Positions 24,390-36,313 are shown, numbered from the stretch's first letter. The stretch: DNA of 64,000 nt from Hymenochaete sp. R1 (GCA_019400425.1 JAFREE010000006.1:186001-250000); one strand, 5' to 3'. Made by a program: numbers and translations. Notes: generated from the letters alone by a model not told the origin.

Positions 24390-25439
24390 ACCACTTCATT
24401 CCTTACCTTCTGTTCCCTTTCATCGTTGATTTTCTTCCTTGCTCGTGGGTTCTGATTTTTTGCTCCCCAGTCGCATCGGAAAAGGATTTTCTCGGATCTT
24501 TATTGTTTCATTATTAAGTTTGACTCGTCTGGTAAGATCCCTTGCTGTATTACTAACCGATCGCGTTCGGGCCCTCACCACAGTAGACCTTTTCGCTTTA
24601 TCTCAACCGTCCCCACACGCTCCTTTAATACTTCGTTTTCTTTTTCGCCCCTTTTGCCTCCCTCAATCTCACGTTTTTTAGTAAGTCCTCTCTTGTAGTC
24701 TGTAGCTTTCGTATTTGCTGTCGAACAACACAACACAACACCAATAAAAATGGGAAAAAAATACATACCTCTCATAAAAGGAAAGCCCGCGTCCGTTTAT
24801 TCCTGTAGCTTGTAAAAAAAAAGCTTCGATCAGGGTCAGGGTCGAATTGTCCTGTTGTTTGTGGATTGGACCCTGTGGGTGTTTGTTTGACTTCGTGCAA
24901 CACCCATGGTGGGGAAAGAGTGCACAGCCCCTGCCGAGTTCGATCCGTACTGCCTTGGTCCTGGGAGGCTCACAAATTTTAAGTTTGTCTGCATATAAAT
25001 TTTATTTCTATAGCATGGACTTCATATAATACAGAAATGAGAGAGAGAATGACACTGCTTTTATATGATTACTTATGTTAATTTAATAATATGAAAAGGC
25101 GGCAACTTAGACTTGGACAATGAGTCAGTGCCGAATAATTTAATGCCAAGTGCATTCGATCTGTTCTGCTCACCAAACCGACCGTACTGCTGTACCGCCA
25201 AACTAGAGACTTCGGGGAAAGTGACGGCCTGATGGTAAATAGGTGAGGGACACCTACGCAAAAGGTGATTGCCTCATGTTCCCATTTCTCCCATTGTGTT
25301 CTAAATTACGACAAATCAGATTGAGACAGGAACTTGAGCCGCGACTCGGGACACATACCGTTGTTAGCCGCGATCGATCGTTTCTCATTCTCATTCCATC
25401 CCCCACGTGAGATGGTTCGAAGAGCATTTAGACATTCTT

Positions 25440-25445
25440 TATAAT
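25440..25445 (+). promoter_or_regulatory. Candidate TATA element of receptor 2
   Basis: TATAAT about 165 bases upstream of the ATG at 25608, followed by a CA/CT-rich leader with ACCACAACCACC. A weak, positional assignment. Confidence 0.3.
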
Positions 25446-25607
25446 CTGCTTTTCCCCGACACACTCACCACTACAACCACAACCACCTCCGCCGACGTTC
25501 ACAACGTTCACAACCCTTTCTCTTTCCTCCATTCACATCCACTCCTTACCTCCTGCACCACCTTCGTTTAGCCCACCCTCCGCGAGGGTGAGGCAACACA
25601 TATCACA

Positions 25608-27688
25608 ATGCTCCGCACATTCTTTATCTTCTCCTGTTTCTTCAGCCTCGCTCTCAACCTCGTCCTCCTACCATGGTTCATTCGCTTCAAAAACGTCCCC
25701 GGTTTGTTCGCGCTCGGATGGCTCATCCTCACCAGTCTCTTGTTCGGCCTCAACGCGGTGGTCTTCGACACCGATAGCCTCCTGAGCGCTCCAGGCTACT
25801 GCGACTTCGGTCAGTGATGTTTTCCACCGTTTCTGAACTTCAACCACAGAAGCACGAACTGACACTGACGTTTTGTGCCTCTTCAGTGACTAAGCTCCTC
25901 GTCGGCATGCAGATGGGGTTCGCCATGTCCATGTTGTGTTATATGTTCCAGTTCGAGGACTGGCTCCATCGCCCGGATTCTCGCAATCTCGACATTAAGC
26001 ATTTAGAGTACCGAGCGTATCTCCACATCGCAGTGTGCGCGGTCTTCCCGATCTTATACATGGCTTTGCGTAAGTACAGTAAACTTCCGTGTTCTTCAAT
26101 ACATTGAACTGACCTCATACCCACAGACATACTCGGCCAAGACCACCGATTTGACATTGTCGAGGGCTTCGGTTGCATTCCATCCTCCGACGCTTCGTAT
26201 GCCGGTTTCCTCATCATATGGGCTCTGCCCATAATTCCTCCGCTAGGGGCGAGCATCCTTGCAGGTGAGTATTATGTCGGATGCTAAGAACCTCTTGACT
26301 CACCAGATCAATCAGTTCGCCTCCTCAACTACCTGAAATACCGTAACCGCCTGAGTGCCATGTACCACACGACCTGGGAGAAGATAAACTCCGACTTGTG
26401 GTTCACCCGTGCACCATACGGTATCTACCGCATCATCCGGATGGCCACCATCATGCTCATCCATGGCCTCTGGATCATCTTCACCCCCTTCTTCCCCCTC
26501 GTTATCTTCGCAAATTCAGACCCCGCACACGAGCAAGACCAAGATATCTCTCGTATCCACGTCTTTTCCTCCTTCCACGACTCTGCGAGTGCTGAATCCA
26601 TGCAACTCCTCGTCTGGTCCATCCCCGTCTTTTCCATCCTCTTCTTCATCGGCAACATCGACAAGGACGTCCTCATCTCGCTCCCCTTCCTCGTGAAGAA
26701 GCATATCCTCGGTCGCTCGAACATGCTCCCGGACCCGAGCCCAGGCATCGACCTCTCCTCCATCACGCCCATCCCAGTCCGTAAACGCCTCTACGCCCGG
26801 GTCGTGCGCAAGAGCCGCATGTACGATGCTCCGGTAACGGACGAAGAATTCGATATCCCGTTGCCTCGGTCTAGCACCGACAGCCTTGGGTACGTCGACT
26901 TGTCGCCTGTACCGATGCCTGAAGCAGTACGCTTGCCCGTCCGTGGGAGGGTTGGCAGTCCGTTCGGTACACCCAAACAGGCAGTGCGTAGCGCAAAGGA
27001 TGTTCTTCATGCCCAACGGAGAGAGCGAGCGGAGAAGCGAGCTCGTGCGTTCGAAGAAGCCCAAGCTAGGCTCGAGGCAGAAGAAGACGCCAGGCTAAGA
27101 GCTCAAGCTATGGTCACGGAAAAAGCAGCAATCAAAGCTAGAAACGCTGCCTTCAGGCGTCCAGCTCCCTTTGCTTCTATCCCAGATGACGTCGCGTCAA
27201 CCGATGGTGATTTTCACAATGACGTACAAGCCAACATTACAGCCCCCAACGGTGGCCGTCTTCGCTGTTTAACTCCGTTGAAACCCATCTACCAGGCCTT
27301 CGACATCCGGCGCTTAGCCTCCGACTCGAACCACAAGTCTCGCAAAGATCCAGAAAAAGAAGAAACCCCTTCAATCAATCTCGCAGTACCATTAGAGCGG
27401 GCAAGGCAGATCCACAACATGCGCATCCAGCAATTCCCGTTATATTCGATCAAGGAGGACGAGATCCGCGTCGTCGAGACGAAATACCGTCCGGAGACGC
27501 CTAAGTCTCCATCTGTATGGGTCCATCGAGTTGCGAAGCCTAAGCCTGGTCAGTCCGTTCGTGAAGTTGGCGAATACTCCATCGTGGAGATGGAGGGCAT
27601 CACGATTGAAGGACCTTTCGAAACGTATAACAAGGTCGAAGAAAGTCTTTCTATGGAAAAGCCTAAGAAAGGGTATGATATCGTTTAA
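25608..27688 (+). CDS. STE3-like pheromone receptor 2 with long cytoplasmic tail
   Basis: Four exons, 25608-25809, 25887-26069, 26127-26264 and 26316-27688, join in frame to 631 residues. TM1 (FFIFSCFFSLALNLVLLPWF) and TM2 (LFALGWLILTSLLFGLNAVV) are clear. YCDF-VTKLLVG matches the STE3 WCD-x-TKL position, and GQDHRFDIVEGFGCIP corresponds to the family QGHRYDIxExxGC before TM5. Later helices are IMLIHGLWIIFTPFFPLVIF and MQLLVWSIPVFSILFFIG. The tail after the last helix is over 320 residues, far longer than in receptor 1, and has an Arg/Glu/Ala coiled-coil stretch near 27000-27160 (RRERAEKRARAFEEAQARLE). The same orientation and about 1.3 kb spacing suggest an old duplication, but the two share few identities. 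It may be a non-mating-type STE3-like receptor, as found beside MAT-B loci in other mushrooms. Confidence 0.88.
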
Positions 27689-28156
27689 ACCCTTGGTGAC
27701 GGGTTAACGACTTCACCGAAAGCAATTAAACTTTCCTTCTCCTCTTCTTTCATTTTGTCTACCTTTCTTCCTTTTCGGTTTCTCTTGATTTTCCCGTTTT
27801 CTTTCCAGTGCATTAACAGTGCATCCCCGTTCCTTGTTTCAGCCGTCAAGAAGTCAATCAACCATGTATCTCTAGCGAGAAGTTCTCAAAGAATCTTCAC
27901 TCACTTTCCTTCATTGTCCCGCCATTTCCGTAGCAGTCTGTAAGTCTCCTGTAGTAGTCCAAATGTAGTCGCTCGTCAAAGTCACAGATGAATCGATACA
28001 AGCAACTGCCTTCCAACGGCAGCTGGCAGTGTCCCGAAGTACAAGTCACCCAGCATCAAGACAAAAGATAAGGTGCGCGAACAGATCGGAATTGTACGCT
28101 CATCTCATCCTGATAGGTTTAAATTTCGTAGGTATTAACATCGAATTCGAATAAGC
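27689..28156. other. Intergenic, convergent 3' flanks
   Basis: About 470 bases, T/C-rich near 27730-27810, between receptor 2 and the RG-rich gene. No CaaX-ended short ORF or RNA gene was seen on either strand. Confidence 0.35.
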
Positions 28157-29090
28157 TCATCCAAGCAAATCGTCCAAGTAATCCTCCATCTGTGCTTTCT
28201 CATCATTTGGTGGCCCTTCTTGAGGTAGCGGTGGCACCTCCTTGCGCGTATCTATGAAATATAAAAAGGGTTCAGGGCAGGATATCATTTAATCTTGGTC
28301 CAAAACTAACCTTTCTGCCGTACGCTTTCCTTCATTGATACTCCCGCTCCCGCCTGCCATTTCTTTGACGTTGGCATTGCTGCTTTCGCTTTGAAACGTG
28401 CTGTCAATTCTATGGGCAATATTTATCAGCGCTAGTGAGACTGATACGGGTTAGTTAGGGATTACCTCGTTTTGCGTCTGCCTCCTCCTTATCTCTTAAC
28501 ATTTTTTGAAGCCCTTCATCCATCTCTATCGGTTGAGCCTTTCCCTTGACTTTCTGTGTATTTGCGGTGGTGGACCTTGGCGCCAGGCGTATCAAATTTT
28601 GGTCGAATTCATCGTCATCATCCTCGTTCTGACCAAGCACGAAGTGTTGGTCGTCGTCATCTAGACGCTGTCGCGACAAAAAAGAAGATAAATCGACGTC
28701 TGCTTCGACCTCAGCTTCGCCTACCAGTCTCAATCCGCCGTCAGCTAGATGTATAAAATGGAGAAAATCTCAAAACGAGTGCTCACCATCGGAGTTCAAC
28801 ACTGGCTCCGGTTCCTTGTATCGATCAGCATTGGTTCCAAGCTGCCTCCTTGTATATTTCCTCTCGAGCTCTTTAGCTTCTTCAGGATCGAGCTCAACGG
28901 ACTCTTCGCCTTCGAGGACGAGTCTCTTGTGGAATTCCGCAGGACGCCCGCCGCCGCCTCTCCCTCGCCCTCGAGCGCGTAAATATTTGCCGAGTCCGCC
29001 ACGAGACCGAGCTCGACCTCCCCCGCGTCCACGGCCTCGGGTTCCAGCAACTGAAGACGACGACGACGAGCTTCCTACGCTTTCATCCAT
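28157..29090 (-). CDS. Arg/Gly-rich conserved-looking protein of unknown function
   Basis: The start at 29090 (MDESVGSSSSSSS) is chosen because an RG-rich block follows at once (GRGRGGGRARSRGG, LRARGRGRGGGGR). Next comes a charged segment, ELDPEEAKELERKYTRRQLG, then NADRYKEPEP. Introns near 28790-28755, 28465-28412 and 28310-28255 join in frame, and the protein ends MEDYLDDLLG at TGA 28159-28157. The inferred length is about 240 aa. RG/RGG blocks usually mean RNA binding and arginine methylation in the nucleus. I do not recognise the family. It is divergent from the PY-motif membrane protein, whose start is 283 bases away. Confidence 0.7.
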
Positions 29091-29373
29091 AACTGAGGCA
29101 AGGGGGTTGGGAAATAGGGGGCGGTGGCGTGAGCCAAAGAGGCGGTTAACAGTCACAGTATGGACTCGGAATGATGTTTCAAGTGCTTTATTGGGCACGT
29201 GCACGCTTCAAGCCTGAGGGCCCTGCAGTCGCCCTGCGCGAATTCTCAATGAGTGCTGCTCTCCCCTCCTGTCTCTGTCTTCGACCACCATCTTACGCCG
29301 GAACCGCGCGAACGGCACTGAGCTGTACTTCGACATCGTCGTCGTCGAAGCTCATACTATCTCGTAGACTCTC

Positions 29374-30562
29374 ATGTCTCCTGCAAGGCAAACCGCGTCG
29401 CCAGACGGCTCGCCGGTATTTGGACGGGCTCTAGGCGGAAGTCCCACCACGACAGAATCCAATAGTCTTGCGAACCAGTCGAGCTCGCCCACTTCATCTT
29501 CCAGTGACCCGTATTTCACGACGAGCTCGCAGAATGGCTCTGGTGGGTCGGATGGGTCAGGAGTGACAAAGGTCCGTTGTATTCACGGACGGCTGTATGC
29601 GTTACCGACTGAGGTTTACACGACGTGTCTTTAGACTGCACTGGAGTGGGTGTTCGCCATTGCTGCAATCCTTGCAGTCATTGTAGTCACCACTTGGAAG
29701 TACGTAAAGCCATTTTCGTTTATTCTGTCTACATGCGCAACATGTATGCGTCGACCTCACCCCTCGCTTACATCCCCCGCCTCCGCCACCACGCTCTTGC
29801 AGATACTCTCAAATCCGTCGGCGAAACCAGTCCCGCTACGGCCGAAACAGCTCTCCATTATCATCCAGGCGTCGTTCACTCCCCCGCACCACTGGTCTCC
29901 CCCGAACACGCACCCACAGCGCGTCCTCGCTAACCATGGCCCGCTCGATGATCGCCGTTACCCCCTCCGACGAAGCCCTCTTCTATCCCCCGAGCCTCGT
30001 ACACGGCCCTTACCCATCCATCCTCGAACCCGCTCCCGCGCACATCTCGTCCGGAGTCATCCGAAGCGGCCAACGACGAGGACGCAGGGCTGCGAGAGGT
30101 GCAGACATCGACACGAGCGGACGGAGGGGCGGTGCATATCGAGGTCCGGAAGGTGATTGGGACTCGGACGAAGAGGAGTTTAGGGACGATAAGGCGCGGG
30201 AGGACTTGCCTGCGTACGAGAGTGTCGCTGTCGGTGGCCCGCCGCGGTACGTACCTGACTCGAACAACCCTCTCGCGAGTCCAAACACGAACACGGGCTC
30301 GATTTCGATCATGGAAACGCGTCAAAACGTATCAGTGTCTCTTGCGTCGTCGCCATTTGAGATTGCCATGCCCGAACCCGCGCTGACTGCGACAACGCTC
30401 ACGCTACCTTCGATGTCCGAAATGAATGATGCGCGACGTGAAAGGTCAGCGAGCAGGTCGGAAGTTGGGGAAGATGCAGCTGCTGACAGCGACGGCCGTA
30501 GCGTGCGTCGTGATCGTGATGAAGAAAACCCGTTCCATGTGGAACCAAACGCGGGCTCGTAG
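29374..30562 (+). CDS. Single-pass membrane protein with PY motifs in the cytoplasmic tail
   Basis: Three exons fit: 29374 to about 29570 (Ser/Gly-rich ectodomain ending SGVTK); about 29635-29699 with the TM helix LEWVFAIAAILAVIVVTTWK; and about 29809-30562. Phase agrees at both junctions: AAG|ACT GCA, then AA|A TAC giving KYSQIRRRNQSRYGR. The basic stop-transfer run and long acidic tail place the C-terminus in the cytoplasm. The tail has EDLPAYESV and GGPPRYVPD, the latter a PPxY site of the type bound by WW domains of Rsp5/Nedd4 ubiquitin ligases. There is no obvious signal peptide, so the TM helix probably acts as the anchor. Family unknown; Rsp5 adaptor activity is an inference. Confidence 0.7.
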
Positions 30563-31182
30563 CTGAACTCGAACTCGAACAGACATTCACGATAATTATC
30601 TTAAGTCTGCATTGCTTACCTCTGTTCTTCTGATTTTTTTTTAAAAATTTTCTTCCTCACTGATATGACTATTACCCTTCTGTCCGTTACCGGCATCGAG
30701 TTCTTGCTTCCTTTTCTCTAAGTTTTCGCTGTTCGATTCTTGTGTTTGGTTTTATTTCGCATACTCGCTTTGCTTTCCAGTCATACATGTATCTTGTATC
30801 CCTTGCACACCGACATTCCTTCATCGGACTTTCCCGTATCTGTTTTTGTTTGTACAAGTATTCTCAGTCTCCATTGCATTCAGTTACTACATATGCGCCG
30901 ACTTTAAATTAGCACGTCATAGTACAACACGTTAATATACAGAAATACAAAGAAAGTAGACTCGTGGAAGTCCTCTGTTGAACAGCACCGAAGTGAAACA
31001 GGGTACGGTAAAACGGGTAGAACTTGGTAGAACGTAAAGGGATTTTTTTTTGAAAAAACGAGATGGCATGTCATTGATAATGACCTTGAATGCCTTGACT
31101 CGAGACAAACAGCGAATAAGTTGGTATTAAGAAATAGCTCTAAAGCATATGCCAATGCAGACATCGATACCATGGGAGATCT
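30563..31182. other. Intergenic, convergent 3' flanks
   Basis: About 620 bases, T-rich on the left and A-rich on the right, matching two convergent 3' UTRs. No RNA gene and no short pheromone-type ORF were recognised. Confidence 0.35.
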
Positions 31183-33538
31183 TCAAAATGTCATTAAAGC
31201 AGCATTCTTCTTCGACCCAAACAGATACACAATGGCAGCGCTGATGTAGACGCCTGCCAGGATGCCAATGATAACACTCAACACTATAATTCCGAGATGT
31301 CAGACACCATAATTTTAATATGTAGCAACAACGATGCACCTACTCTTTCTTGCAAGATACAAGCTTTGAGTGTACTCGTCTTGGCCAGGAGTCTCGTAAG
31401 AATGCGAGAGTCCACCAGCCGCGGAAAGCCCATCCTATAAAGTACTCATAAGCATTTGTTCTTAACAACAATTGAACAGACATACCGGAATCAAAAGGAG
31501 GACACCACTGAGCATAGCTGCAAAAGCTGTACCCCCAAACCGTCTCGAATACACGTTACCCAGGAAACCGACAACGAACGAGCCGGTCAAACTGACATAG
31601 TCTGGGTGATCCTCCAATCCAAACGTCAGCTTGCAAGCGCGAGTAACCCAGAACGCTGCGCAAGCAATGACAATCATCACAATCATCTGGCGGTCCCAGA
31701 ACCATTGCTGGCTGTTAATTGATGCACAGAGGACGAAAATTGCTACCAGCGGGATATAAGTTTCCCAAGGGAGAGGCTGAAGATACCACGGCCAGTCAGG
31801 GTCCCGGAAACATCCATTTACGATGTGTGGGGAATCCGCTGGAGTCGTGTTCAAGAAGGTCCATGTGGCAGGTATACTGAGGTTGCCGGTACCAGCGATA
31901 CCTGCGCTTGTACCATTCGTAACATTGAACGTCCCGACGAGCGTTGTTGAGCTGGTAATTGGATCCGTTGCATTTTTGAGAGCCTGTTGCGCATCCTTGT
32001 CTATGAATAAGTAGAAGTCCGATCCCATGGTCAACCCAAACCCCTGCATATAATTAGCATCGCAGTTTTCCATTCTCATTCGGGTTCACGTACGAGATAA
32101 AGAGACGTTAAGATGCCAGCGACAATCTTCGGGCCTCCGAGTTCGATATTTTTACTTGCAACATCGAGGGCACCTTGCACTATGAAAATAGTTAGTTCCT
32201 TTCCTTTGGTAAGAGAAATAAAACGGACAAATCAGGAATCCCGGTAATAGCGAAACGAGACTGGATGACGAAACTGCCGAAAAACACCATATCTGAGATC
32301 GGATGCTGGATAAACCTCTCGCAACGAAGGAGACTAAGGCGGCTGTAAAGACCTCAGTGCCACTCGCCGAAAGCTCCATATTCGTCGCATTTTGTGCCAT
32401 GAATTTGACTGTGATACCGAGGACGCCCGCCAACAACATATCAATTATACTTCCTCCAAAAGCTATTCCACAAATCAATGCGGACGATAAGAACGCCAGC
32501 GGTATCGTAACTTTGACTGGATAAATCGGAGGAGCAGCGATCAGTCGTCGCAGTTTACGCATACCCGTACTTGCGTACATATCGTCATGCAAGACGTCAC
32601 GGTAGATAGTGTGGACCTCAGAAATTCGGCTGAGTTGAACTCCTCCAGTGGCTTTAACGAGATGAGGCTCTCCGGCCCTTCCGAATGCAATCAGCATCTT
32701 TTCTGGCCAAAAGGCGAACGCGGCACGGATAGAGAAGACTTTAGCGAGCGAGCTGAGCTGAGCTACCACGCGATGGGAGGGGGTTCCAAATGTCATGAAT
32801 GCAGCGGCCAGTCTGATAATGAACTTATGATACCCATCCGCTCCTGTAGGTGGTGCAAAAATGAATTTTAGTAAAGTAAAAGAAAAGACCGTGATAAGCT
32901 GATGCACCTTCAACATGTCGCCGAATGACATGCTGCTCAACCTTACGGCGTTTTCGGTATTTCTTGACGACCGAGTTGACTCGTCGCACACCGGTGGTCT
33001 CTTGGTTTTCCTCGCCATACTCATCTTCGTCGTCTTCTTCTTCCTCTTCCTCTGTGTTTCCGCTTTTAGCTTTCTCTCTTTCAGGATCGTCATCATCCGA
33101 CGGAGACTCATCGCCGCTTGAATCGGTAAGCAGCTGTTCCAAGTGACGACCAGAGGCGGCAGTGTTAATACGTGCTTCGTCTGGATCTGTTATGAAATCG
33201 GACACGACAGATCTGACTCTTTCCATCATTGGGGGAGCAGGTGAATTGCCTTGCTCTCTAGTTTCATCGTACTTGCCGCTGAATGGATTCATTTTGGAAC
33301 GGCGACGTGCGTTGGACTCGGTGGCACTCGCGACTCTTTGCTCGTTTACGGGCTGCGCTCTTTCCGAACGAGTTGTCGCCGTACCATTTTCTTGTTGTCT
33401 CGAGCTAGAAGGCATTCTCTGGGCGTAAACAAGGCTATCTTTGGCTGAAATCGAAAATACTGCAGGAGGCTGTGGTGGACTCGAAGAAGAGGCAGAAAGA
33501 ATGGTTGCTCCCAGAAAACGTTGCCCTAACGAAGTCAA
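31183..33538 (-). CDS. PRM10: Pheromone-regulated membrane protein 10-like (ThrE/DUF1212 transporter family)
   Basis: The family combines a ThrE-type domain with about ten membrane helices; yeast PRM10 was named for induction by mating pheromone, and its transport role is unproved. The start at 33538 is provisional; ATG 33415 (MPSSSRQQENG) also works. The first about 210 residues are hydrophilic with an acidic run (EEEEEEDDEDEYGEE). The family core starts LAAAFMTFGTPSHRVVAQL near 32800, with FAFWPEKMLIAFG, VTIPLAFLSSALICGIAFGG, LLAGVLGITVKFMAQN and TEVFTAALVSFVARGL. The second half has LPWETYIPLVAIFVLCASI and SFVVGFLGNVYSRRFGGTAF. The end is VYLFGSKKNAALMTF at TGA 31185-31183. About eight exons. 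Confidence 0.85.
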
Positions 33539-34122
33539 TCCGGTCAGGATTGAAATCCGCCTTCGAGTACTAGTAGAGTGCGCACATGCCAGTGCATCTT
33601 TTCCATACTAGCACTAGTAGCAGACACCCCGTATCGCGGAAACAAGTCCGAAAGTCACAACGAGGCGATCGACCTCCGAGTCAACGTCCTGTCTGGTCAC
33701 TGGTGTAAGAAACTCGACTTCACAGCGCTTCATATGAATGCATCTGCACAAGTTCCAGTTCTCACTACACGTTTGGATATGCTTGAGAGTTGAGGCCGCT
33801 GATTCGCTAACAAATTTAGAGGCTGGAATGATGGGGGCGAGCGGAGAAAGAAGTGATGAACACGTTTTGGCGAAAGTGCTGACGCCGACATGCTCACGCT
33901 GGACCGTTGGACCGTGGTGCGCGTTCACATTTTGATGGAAATTGTAACGGATTTCATTCAACTACATGAGCCTGGATAATATCTCCCAAGCTATACAAGT
34001 TGTTTATAGTATTTCCAACTGCGCATTATTAGAAGCTACTTGCGAGTGACCCTAGTCACTGTATCCATAAACGGAAGCAACTTCAAAAAAACTACGCACT
34101 TCCCATTTCTCGGGGACGGCAT
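33539..34122. other. Intergenic, upstream of the PRM10-like gene
   Basis: About 580 bases holding the PRM10-like promoter and the 3' flank of DML1. A short imperfect palindrome (ctagcactagtag near 33608) is present. Nothing else was recognised. Confidence 0.35.
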
Positions 34123-36313
34123 TCACGCCCAAGCCTCCTCATAACCCTCACTCACGCCCCTTAGGAGCTCACTCATATCCTGCAATTCACTCCTCTCAAA
34201 CCCAGCAGCATTTCCCTTCTCGAAGTTTCTCTTCTCGCACGTATCAACGAAGTCGGCGTATGCCCGAAGAACAGGCGCGCTTGCGTGTGTGGAACAGAGA
34301 GAGGAGAAAACGGGTACCGTAGGTTTGGGTGGCTTAGGTCGGAGATTGGATGGGAGCGGACGAGAGGACGGAAAGGGTCTTTCACGTAAGGCTTCGAAAG
34401 GAAGGATGCGAGGGAAAGAAGAAAGGATGGGATAGCCTCTCTTCAAGGACATACTAAGAAAGTTGAAACGATAAGCATGAAAAGGAAGCAGATATTCGCA
34501 CGAAAAATGGCGATATACCTGAGGATACCAGGCCCTTTTCTGGATGATTGTTGGTAAAGACTCGCAGGTAATGTAGTTGAATAGTTATGCTGTGGCATGT
34601 CTGACTCATATCCTCTCCAAATACCGATCGTCGTACTTTCCAGACGCTATTGCAATAAGAAGTCAGAACAATTATTTTGAAATAGTTTTGCTTTACACTT
34701 ACTGCGCTCGTGTCCTCCGAAACGGATGAGAAATCGTACAATCGCACATTTGCAGTGTCCAAGTTATCGAAACCACCAGACGGCACAATGCCTGTCAGAT
34801 GCGAGAACGGAACAACTTGCTGCCAGTTCAGGTGAGTAACGAGGCTATGAAGATCATTCACATCCGCGGCTCGAAGGTCATCATTATGATTGCTTTTCCA
34901 TTTACGTTCCTTCATCCTGCAAAATTAATACTTGTCAATTCACATTTTTGCTGTTCCAAGTATAGAGACAATACCGAAGAGGCAGGGTTGCACTTTCGAT
35001 GTGAGCGGAGAGTATAGCAGATGAATGATACATGTTGCTTTTATCCATCGAGAGGGTGTCTAACCATCTCCCCTCTCTCCATGACGAAGGGTGCTGTATT
35101 ACCACAGTCTGTGCCTCGAGTTCTTTCAATGCGCACAGACATCCCGCGTCCTGTAGTATAGCAGAACGCATGTTCGCCTGTTTCTTTGACACGCATACAA
35201 TCAGCTAGTGTCCGCCCAATAATAAATACCACGAACGTCATTTGCATCATTTACACTTGGTCGAACGCCGGAAAGGATAGGGAAGGCAAGGGCCGGTGCT
35301 TTAGGGAACTCGTCTCGTACGTTTTCAAGTAGCGCGACAGAGAAACCGCCAAAAGGCGTATTGTCGAAGGTCAACTGAAAACCTTGCAGGCCGTCACACT
35401 CTTCTGCAAACTTCCGTAGACAATCATCATTAACCGAGAATTCCTAGAAGGGAGGGGTAAACCAGTGTCAATCAATGATAAATGTACAGCAGTACTGTGG
35501 CTGACTCACAAGATCATAGCGCTCAAAAGCTGTCTTCCCATACGCCCATTCACCCTTGTTTGCCTCCCAGTCTGGCAAGTCAGGGACTTGCTGGAGTGAT
35601 CGAGGAACGTAGAACACTCGGTTGTAATCCGACCAATACCGCGCTCTTTGCACAATATGGGGCATATCTGTATGCGATTCTACTGTCTCGGCCTCGCGGT
35701 CATAGCCCGATTCATCGTCTTCACCACGATCCAAGCGTTTTTGGTATTCACATTTTTCTATAGCGCCTTGTCGTACTTCGGCAATGTTGCCGCCCCTGAT
35801 TCATCTGTGAGATCTAATGAACTGATGCGCAGTAACGTTGGTGTCTACGAACCAGAGAGATTGGGCATTCCTTTCTTCTTCGTTCGGTCCATCAGGATAA
35901 AGCACATTGTACTTTCCAAGCGTCCCGAAATTGGCTATTTTGGCAGGATTTTCAATGTGATTCGAGTCAGAGTAGGTATGCACTCACATTTCCAGTCAAA
36001 GATAAGGACCCTTGGACAATATGTTTCTTCTTTCTGTTCATCATCAGTGTGCCGTCGCGCATATTGGAAGCCAGAAGGACCAACTTGCTTGATTAGACGT
36101 TGCTACGCCTTCGCGAAAAGATACGTCGTGGTTGATCTCGACTTCATCGTTCGGCGATTTTTGCTGCAGCTCATGCTGTCGGCCATAAGCATCGACCAGG
36201 TGTTTTTGGTGGGTTTCGTCGCTATACGAAAAGTAGCTCTCTTGCGTATTCCAGAAATGAGTACCAGTAAAGTTAGCAGCGGTGCCAGCCTGTATATAGA
36301 TGATTTCTTTCAT
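34123..36313 (-). CDS. DML1: DML1/Misato family protein (tubulin-FtsZ-like, mitochondrial inheritance)
   Basis: Yeast Dml1 and animal Misato affect mitochondrial DNA inheritance and morphology. The start at 36313 (MKEIIYIQAG) begins the family opening, followed by NFTGTHFWNTQESYF. Further family segments are PRVLIFDWK, LGKYNVLYPDG, VQRARYWSDYNRVFYVPRSL and FGKTAFERYDL-like text near 35690-35510. DGLQGFQLTFDNTPFGGFS (35400-35340) corresponds to the tubulin signature-like loop. The C-terminal exons read WQQVVPFSHLTGIVPSGGFDN, then RLESTTIGIWRGYES and, after an intron, MSLKRGYPILSSFPRI to TAG at 34123. Eight or more exons; inferred length about 500 aa, normal for the family. Confidence 0.9.

Larger units (their letters stand above)
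24312..25607. other. Intergenic region between the two receptors
   Basis: About 1.3 kb. A (TCTCAA)4 repeat at 24366-24389 and CT-rich DNA lie behind receptor 1. AT-rich DNA fills 24980-25150, and CA/CT-rich leader sequence fills 25450-25607. Both strands were searched for short CaaX-ended ORFs. The nearest hit, at 25022-25033 on the minus strand, reads C-I-I-stop, one residue short and without a start codon. Confidence 0.4.

Noticed and set aside
24720..24742. Minus-strand C-V-V-R and C-V-V-L matches in an ACAAC repeat
   Set aside because: Not followed by stops; product of the low-complexity CAACA run.
24936..24952. GTTCGATCC, resembling a tRNA T-loop
   Set aside because: No matching acceptor stem, D-arm or anticodon arm could be folded around it.
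24906..24998. Short plus-strand ORF MVGKECTAPAEF... ending V-C-I
   Set aside because: The Cys is second from the end, so it is not a CaaX box, and no other support exists.
25022..25033. Minus-strand C-I-I-stop between the two receptors, searched as a second pheromone
   Set aside because: One residue short of a CaaX box and no start codon with a pheromone-like N-terminus upstream.
26409..27064. Several long ORFs on both strands over receptor 2
   Set aside because: Shadows of the exon 4 coding frame in GC-rich sequence; the receptor frame alone carries TM helices and family motifs.
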